A stretch of 64,000 bases of DNA from Druceiella hillmani (lineage: Eukaryota > Arthropoda > Insecta > Lepidoptera > Hepialidae). The notes under the pieces are model-generated. The model worked only from the letters and a program-made list of their open reading frames with translations, did not search any database and was not told where the DNA came from. Made by a program: the position numbers and the translations under genes. Shown here piece by piece: positions 57,946-64,000 of the stretch; positions within the stretch are counted from its first letter, which is position 1; every line of letters starts with the position of its first letter. The stretch is taken from positions 19,338,001 to 19,402,000 of the forward strand of contig JAYKKI010000039.1 in the NCBI GenBank assembly GCA_039881145.1, given 5' to 3'.

Positions 57946-58103
57946 ATTAATAATGTTTCACATATTGAATAAACAATAAAAAAAATTCAATTCCAATCTA
58001 TATACTTAATTTAAACTCTGAAATTTAAATCAACAGGTAAGACAAATAGTAATGAATATTAAAAATTAAATCAACAGTAAAATACATTTTAAAACTATTA
58101 AGA
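57626..58103. repeat. (TA)n microsatellite in AT-rich DNA
   Basis: A pure (TA)n run of about 64 bp lies at 57877-57940. Flanking sequence shows no gene; the 57742-57972 frame is carried by the repeat. Confidence 0.9.
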
Positions 58104-58104
58104 G

Positions 58105-58316
58105 TTATAAAATTCCTGGTAAGTCATTGTAAATTTATATTTAGTCTTAGATTTATTCTTAGAATTATAAAATTCCTGGCAAGTCATTGTAAATTAGACT
58201 TAGATTTAGTCTTAGAATTACAAAATTCCTGACAAGTCATTGTAAATTAGTTTTAGGTTTAGTCTTAGAATTATAAAATTCCTGACAATTCATTGTAAAT
58301 TTATATTTAGTCTTAA
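58105..58316. repeat. tandem repeat, 53-60-bp unit, about 4 copies
   Basis: AAAATTCCTGGTAAGTCATTG recurs at 58109, 58169, 58222 and 58275, each followed by TAAATT and a variable TTAGTCTTAGA stretch. Unit length changes through loss of a TTAGATTTA word. Confidence 0.93.
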
Positions 58317-58468
58317 CAATTTAAAATACAGTTTCTGATTATTGTTTATTTATTTCCTTAGTTCATGTATTAATAACAGAAAATTTCATTTTTTAAAGCC
58401 TTTTAATTCGACTCTTCTAAAAAGAGGACAGTGTCCGGGAAAAATAGGGCGGATGGCAACCCTACTCT
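58317..58468. other. no feature seen
   Basis: Short spacer before the satellite. GTCCGGGAAAAATAGGG at 58430 is slightly reminiscent of MITE A ends but does not extend. Confidence 0.4.
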
Positions 58469-58469
58469 T

Positions 58470-59862
58470 AAACAAAAAATATAAACTAGTCTAGGACGAA
58501 TAGGACTCTCACTACAAGGGTTTTGTATAAATTTACAAATATTTAACATACATAGCGATGTACGGTATCTATATTAAACAATTATAAATTATTTATATTA
58601 AACGAATGTTAATTATTCATTACAAGAGTTTTGTATAAATTTACAAATATTTAACATACATAGCGATGTACGGTATCTATATTAAACAGTTATAAATTAT
58701 TTATATTAAACGAATGTTAATTATTCATTACAAGAGTTTTGTATAAATTTACAAATATTTAACATACATAGCGATGTACGGTATCTATATTAAACAATTA
58801 TAAATTATTTATATTAAACGAATGTTAATTATTCATTACAAGAGTTTTGTATAAATTTACAAATATTTAACATACATAGCGATGTACGGTATCTATATTA
58901 AACAGTTATAAATTATTTATATTAAACGAATGTTAATTATTCACTACAAGAGTTTTGTATAAATTTACAAATATTTAACATACGTAGCGATGTACGGTAT
59001 CTATATTAAACAATTATAAATTATTTATATTAAACGAATGTTAATTATTCACTACAAGAGTTTTGTATAAATTTACAAATATTTAACATACATAGCGATG
59101 TACGGTATCTATATTAAACAATTATAAATTATTTATATGAAATGAATGTTAATTATTCACTACAAGAGTTTTGTATAAATTTACAAATATTTAACATACA
59201 TAGCGATGTACAGTATCTATATTAAACAATTATAAATTATTTATATTAAACGAATGTTAATTATTCACTACAAGAGTTTTGTATAAATTTACAAATATTT
59301 AACATACATAGCGATGTACGGTATCTATATTAAACAATTATAAATTATTTATATGAAATGAATGTTAATTATTCACTACAAGAGTTTTGTATAAATTTAC
59401 AAATATTTAACATACATAGCGATGTACGGTATCTATATTAAACAATTATAAATTATTTATATTAAACGGATGTTAATTATTCACTACAAGAGTTTTGTAT
59501 AAATTTACAAATATTTAACATACATAGCGATGTACGGTATCTATATTAAACAATTATAAATTATTTATATGAAATGAATGTTAATTATTCACTACAAGAG
59601 TTTTGTATAAATTTACAAATATTTAACATACATAGCGATGTACGGTATCTATATTAAACAATTATAAATTATTTATATTAAACGAATGTTAATTATTCAC
59701 TACAAGAGTTTTGTATAAATTTACAAATATTTAACATACATAGCGATGTACGGTATCTATATTAAACAATTATAAATTATTTATATTAAACGTATGTTAA
59801 TTATTCACAACGTAAAATATATTGCCTACTCATACATCTTTTCCGATCGTTAAAACATGGTG
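58470..59862 (+). repeat. 108-bp satellite (12 copies) inside an element E copy
   Basis: The element E head (GGACGAATAGGACTCTCACTACAAGGG, 58485-58520) leads into twelve 108-bp units of CACTACAAGAGTTTTGTATA, AATTTACAAATATTTAACAT, ACATAGCGATGTACGGTATC, TATATTAAACAATTATAAAT and TATTTATATTAAACGAATGT. After the last unit the sequence continues with AAAATATATTGCCTACTCATAC (59813), as in the unexpanded copy at 40795. Markers alternate every second unit: CAGTTATA near 58687 and 58903, and ATATGAAATGAATG near 59137, 59353 and 59569, all 216 bp apart. Expansion therefore proceeded partly in dimers. Units are more than 95% identical by eye. Confidence 0.95.
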
Positions 59863-61100
59863 TATATTTAATAAAAAAAATCTTGAATAATTTCTATAGT
59901 TTTTCTATAACTTTTGCGTAAGTTTCAAAAACCCAGTTATTTTCATAATTTTGGGTTAAATAGTTTTGGAAGTAAGGGTGAAAAATTATTTTTTTGCCTC
60001 TTTTTCAGTAGATCTCTAAAGATACACTGCCTAAAATTATGAATAAAATATCTTCGAAGGCCTAATTATAAACTTTTTTCAAATAATACCATAATGAATG
60101 AAGTAAAAGTGGCAGATGAGTTTATATGGAGCCGCGTCACCATCACCGATGGGAAGGAGGTATCAATAGTATTATCATCACACCTACATCATAGAATTTG
60201 TTGGTGGTTTTCTTTCTGTGCTATACAAGTTTAATAGATTTTTATATACTATACCAATGTACGGGTTCTATCCTCGTTTGTTTCCTTTGAATTTTATAAT
60301 GGGCGTGGTCGGATGTAATTCACTTCAACTCCGACGGGAATTGATTTTGATCAATAACGCTTTACGTTCCTGACTGTTACGTGAGAGGATAGAGTTATAG
60401 TTTATTGAACTTGTCTAAACAGCGCACGAATATCCTGCAACGTTTACCAGTTTTTCATGCACTTATGTTTTTGCGCACTACGTATTGCGAGAGGCTCCAA
60501 CTCTTGATATTTTGTCTGCTCCACTGACTGCTTTAGGAATGCGATTATGGAGTTGCTTGGTAGTTCACGTTTGATATTTAGTTAACTTCATGTTTAATTT
60601 AAATTAATGTGCGTTTTTACTGTTTTATTAATTGTTATCTATATATTAAAACGTGCCTTTTTAAGCATAATGCATGCATGTACGGAGGACTATGAGATTA
60701 AACAATGTATCTTATACATCTATGAATATCGAGTCTCATTTTTATTAGCAATTATTTGATTCAACAATAACATGAAAAAATTAAAACTGACAATCAATTG
60801 AATGAAAAAATAAAACTTAATACAAGCTGTAATTATGTTTTTTTTTTGTTAAACTGGTATAAACACTAAATTTTAAATTTATAAAAAATATTATAATCAT
60901 AAAAATATTATATGCAATGATTATAGAGGTCAATCACGTTCAATCTTAAAAAAAATAATGAATTACGATCCAATTTCGACCACTGGGAGACCACTAAGTT
61001 CATATTATTATGGGAAACGTAAATTGTACTTTTAGAGTTTGCACATGTTCAGCATTTTGGAGTTAGGAGTAGAGTTTTTTTTTATAAATAAATAAATGCG
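59863..61100. other. no gene recognised
   Basis: 59870-60070 probably continues the element E copy: the words at 60023-60045 recur at 17604. 60100-60560 has more balanced composition (GAGCCGCGTCACCATCACCG; GGGCGTGGTCGG) but no frame longer than about 40 codons that I recognise. It then becomes AT-rich. Confidence 0.45.
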
Positions 61101-61105
61101 ACTTT

Positions 61106-61375
61106 TTGGACTTTTATTTTATTCAATACATATTACATTTTAACGTCTTTCCAAGAATGGACGAAGATGAGATGAATAAAATCTTTTTTCACATAAACCC
61201 CAACATTATTAAACCTGACAAGCACTTCGGAGAATATTATAAACTGGAAAAATACATTCATTCCAGTGCAGCGGTAAAAAGTTTAATCGACCAGGTACTT
61301 AAGACCATCTCCCATCTAAGAAAGAATAAAATATGCTTACTACAAAGTAAGCGATTTAAAAGGACAGTATTCTGA
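61106..61375 (+). CDS. unidentified 89-codon reading frame
   Basis: The frame opens at an ATG in AT-rich DNA. From its internal MDEDEMNKIFFHINPNIIK on, it has a plausible soluble composition with Lys, Asp and Glu. The following 61380-61500 is of balanced composition. No known motif, no splice-site pattern and no second copy. It could be chance. Confidence 0.12.
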   Translation: MDFYFIQYILHFNVFPRMDEDEMNKIFFHINPNIIKPDKHFGEYYKLEKYIHSSAAVKSLIDQVLKTISHLRKNKICLLQSKRFKRTVF

Positions 61376-63112
61376 CTGGAGTAGTAATCCATGCTCGCAT
61401 TCAGCAGCTCACGACCGACCCACCAAGAGTCCATCGAGTTGCTTGTCATCTTCAAACTACGCAATCACCGGCTGCTAACATCATCTTTACCAAAATCCCT
61501 TAGTAATGGCGCACACTGGAGCTTTTAAGTGATGATGTCATCTTTATTGACTGTAGTGCATCTATAACCACCAACTACTTCGGTAAATATAGTACTACAC
61601 ATTGAAAATAATTAATTGAACCAATGCTTAACAACTTCTTAATCAATTTTATTCTCGTTTTAAACAAATTGAGGTACGAATGGATATAACCAACAGTTAA
61701 TAACTAGTGTGTAATCAATTTTAATAATATGATATTTGAATTTCGTGATAAATAGAAAAAAAATTAATATAGAAAATAACAGTTTCTATTTAATCTTGTC
61801 ATTTTTATGGAATTTTAGAAAGAAAGAAAGAAGTTTCGAGTTTTTATACAAATATTTTATTGAGTTAAAAGTTTGTTCTTCTGGGACGAATTTGTAATAG
61901 AAATATGCTATTGTTTTGAATGACAAAGCGAATGTAATAAAGTTGCATAATTGTGACGTACCAGTGAAAAAATATCGAAGATTTGTTAAGATTTTGGATA
62001 ATTATCGTGTGTTAACTACTGGCCTGTCAAGTACCTGTGATTATTATACTTTTCTTAATAAAAATATTCTCGATCTATTTGTCGTTTTCTTAGATTTATT
62101 ATATACTAACAGTTGTCCGTGACTTAGTAATCGTGGTCTTCAAGATAATGCGACTATATATTTTGTTCGAGTACCCGGCATGCATTGCAACGCCATTCAA
62201 AGAAAGAAGTGTTTGTGTTTTAAAATGAAATTATTTTAGATACAAAATACACGTTATATCAAACACGAACTGAAATGTCACTGTTTGTATTTGATACAAT
62301 TCAATTCTGTCAGGCGTGCGCACTCACACTCCGAAAATATACGAACTGCCAATAAACTACCTATGAATTCGCGCCCCGCGTGTTGTAAAATGGTTGTACT
62401 AATTTAGAAACCTTTGCGAGCTTGTGCACAACAACTCACCAAAGTTTCATAGCAATTGAAGAATGTGATAGGAATGCATATGGCACAAACCAACATTTAT
62501 TTTTATATGTAACATATTATTGGTTCAATTGATATGTATTGTATTTTACTATATTCTCTGTATTTATATCTGTACTATGTGAGTAGTTTTCGAAGTAAAA
62601 CTTTTTTGCGATTTCGTATTTTGAGAAATGAAACTGTAACGAAAACTTTAACACTGCTTGGGTAAATAACGAATTATGGATAGAGTTGAATGAAACGAGA
62701 GATGGAGGAGGGGAGATAGGAGGTAGAGAGGGATAGTAAATATTTTCGACAATAATAGTGTGTTCCAGGGTTACCTCAAAATAATAAATACATTTTTTGT
62801 CCACATAATTTTCTCGTTTCACGATTACTTTAACGTTTCCATAAAAAATAACAATATGTATATAAAACAGTTTCACTACTATAACATGTTGCAGCCACCC
62901 TGGCCGACTTTTTTTATATAGACCAAACATGAAATTTACAAACAAGTTTACGTATTATGAGTAGATCAATTTCAATGAAATGAAATCATTTTGAAGTTTA
63001 TTTTTTCAGTGATAAGTTTGGGACCAAAATTAAAAACAGTTAAAAGGCAAATAAACAAATATAGTGGCAAAAGGTAAGATGTTTTTACTCTACATTGTAG
63101 AGTCAACAAGCC
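61376..63112. other. no gene recognised
   Basis: The minus-strand frame at 62517-62945 (142 codons) is long for AT-rich DNA, but its middle is a purine-rich repeat (GAGATGGAGGAGGGGAGATAGG) and it has no recognisable domain. 62280-62400 is mildly CG-rich. The other frames are short. Confidence 0.45.
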
Positions 63113-63115
63113 CTG

Positions 63116-63857
63116 TTAGATTTAAAAGTTCTAACAAGGTTTTCTGAATTTCATAATGAACTAAAAATCTTTTTTATAGATGAAGATAACTCATTTTTAG
63201 AGTTTTTACAAGATAAAGACACTTTGTTACTGTTAGCTTACTTGACTAATATATTTTCACATTTAACCGTAACAAAAACATTGTATTAATGAGAGACAAA
63301 GTATTGGGAAAATACGCCTTGAGAAACACAATTTTGATTTATTCACTTCAATTTCTGATTATGTTGACCAATAGGGTCAGTGGGTCCATACGACACCGCG
63401 TGTTGTGTAGTGGCGCGGGCACGTCGCCGATGTTGAGACAAGAACTGAATACGGATTAAGAATTTTTTTTATGAGTAACGTGTGAAAGAGCATGAAAACG
63501 CATTTATGTGAATTGAAAATTCAGTTACTGGAATATTTTCCAAAAAATAACGATATTTCCTCGAAAAAGAAACGTGATGATGTGTCCTCGAATATTTTAA
63601 TCAAACGGGTAAGGTATCCACTTATTGAAATTTTGTTGCAGCTGCTAAATTGCGTGTTGAGATTCACAACCGATTAACTGAATTATCATCAGACAAAACC
63701 TTGCAACTCAAATGTTTATCTGGAGATTTATATAAGTTTTGGCTTGCACGACGATGTGAATACAGAAGTTTTATAACTGAAGCTCTAAAACCATTAATCC
63801 TCTTTGCTAGTTCTAGCTATATTTATGCGAAAAAGCTTTCTCGTCTATGGGGTTTTT
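63116..63857 (+). pseudogene. hAT-type transposase relic, C-terminal part
   Basis: Readable blocks match the C-terminal half of ZBED/Buster-like hAT transposases in order. (1) 63116-63270: VLTRFSEFHNELKIFF, then a segment like FLEFLQDKDTLLLLAYLTNI, from the helical insertion domain. Stops at 63286 end it. (2) 63490-63560: ELKIQLLEYFPKNND. (3) 63659-63857: LTELSSDKTLQLKC, LYKFWLARRCEYRSFITEAL and KPLILFASSSYIYAKKLSRL, the hAT dimerisation block, where the usual C-E-x-G-F-S is replaced by Y-A-K-K-L-S. Blocks lie in different frames with stops, so it is dead. The N-terminal BED finger and the first catalytic residues are not visible. Terminal repeats were not found; the 3' part may continue past 64000. 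Confidence 0.75.
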
Positions 63858-64000
63858 AAAGACTTAATACAGAAATAGCCTATTATAATTAGAAAATAAT
63901 TGACTTCTGTGTATTTACAATGATGATTCACTTACAGAAAAACTTTTAAGTGACAAAAAATAAAACCCACCATCACATTAAGAATTAGTGATTAATTATT

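Noticed and set aside
62517..62945. 142-codon minus-strand gene
   Set aside because: Composition follows the DNA bias, the middle is a purine-rich low-complexity run, and no domain is recognisable. It is not enough to call a gene.

Overview
This is an AT-rich, gene-poor stretch of animal nuclear DNA, most likely from an insect and probably a moth or butterfly. The evidence is (i) no bacterial gene organisation and no ORF that reads as an intact host gene; (ii) many decayed eukaryotic transposable elements: a Copia LTR retrotransposon, a Jockey-like LINE, a second LINE tail, hAT and possible piggyBac transposase remnants, MITEs and tRNA-derived SINE pieces; (iii) dispersed repeats whose ends (a GTGCCCGCGACTTCGTT-type head, a TTCCGTTTTTCCTTTTGA-type tail, a SINE tail reading AATAAGCCCGCC) I associate with lepidopteran genomes. 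The species assignment is inference; no intact gene confirms it.

Layout. 1-16 kb: mostly anonymous AT-rich DNA with a 24-bp minisatellite (1.4 kb), fragments of the CCCGCGACTTCGT repeat family, several near-perfect hairpins, and two old tandem duplications (11.3 and 13.7 kb). 16-20 kb: a LINE 3' fragment, a composite dispersed repeat, a small GC island, an unidentified 177-codon reading frame and a 357-bp long-TIR MITE (family A). 20.5-22.4 kb: Jockey-like LINE remnant carrying a perfect palindrome. 22.9-24.05 kb: a 234-bp tandem array whose monomer contains both arms of a long-TIR MITE. 24-32 kb: anonymous DNA, dispersed repeat R28 copy 1, short tandem repeats. 32.5-37 kb: one nearly full-length but dead Copia element with both LTRs, a copia-type primer site and a palindromic MITE (family B) inserted near its 3' LTR with an 11-bp flanking duplication. 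38-41 kb: dispersed repeat 'ORF-less element E' (a complete ~510-bp copy at 38.08 kb). 41.2-42.5 kb: relic of a DUF7869-like protein gene, split by a SINE-type repeat. 43-45 kb: R28 copy 2 with a large (TA)n inside it, then a second copy of the SINE-type repeat. 45.0-48.4 kb: three unrelated tandem arrays almost back to back. 48.6 kb: possible piggyBac C-terminal zinc-binding fragment. 49-55 kb: duplication, CpG-rich patch, MITE A copy 2, more tandem repeats, a T-rich stretch, a half copy of MITE B. 57-60 kb: hairpin, SINE-like piece, and a 12-copy 108-bp satellite grown from one segment of element E. 63.1-63.9 kb: hAT transposase relic.

Nothing here works together as a pathway. The theme is turnover of mobile DNA: insertion, decay, and conversion of pieces of mobile elements into tandem arrays. 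The best leads are the two satellites that can be traced to dispersed elements (22.9 kb and 58.5 kb), the cluster of arrays at 45-48.4 kb, the DUF7869-like relic, and the recurring short-loop palindromes, one of which lies inside a LINE reading frame and looks like a templated inversion. All calls were made by eye; no alignment or database search was run.
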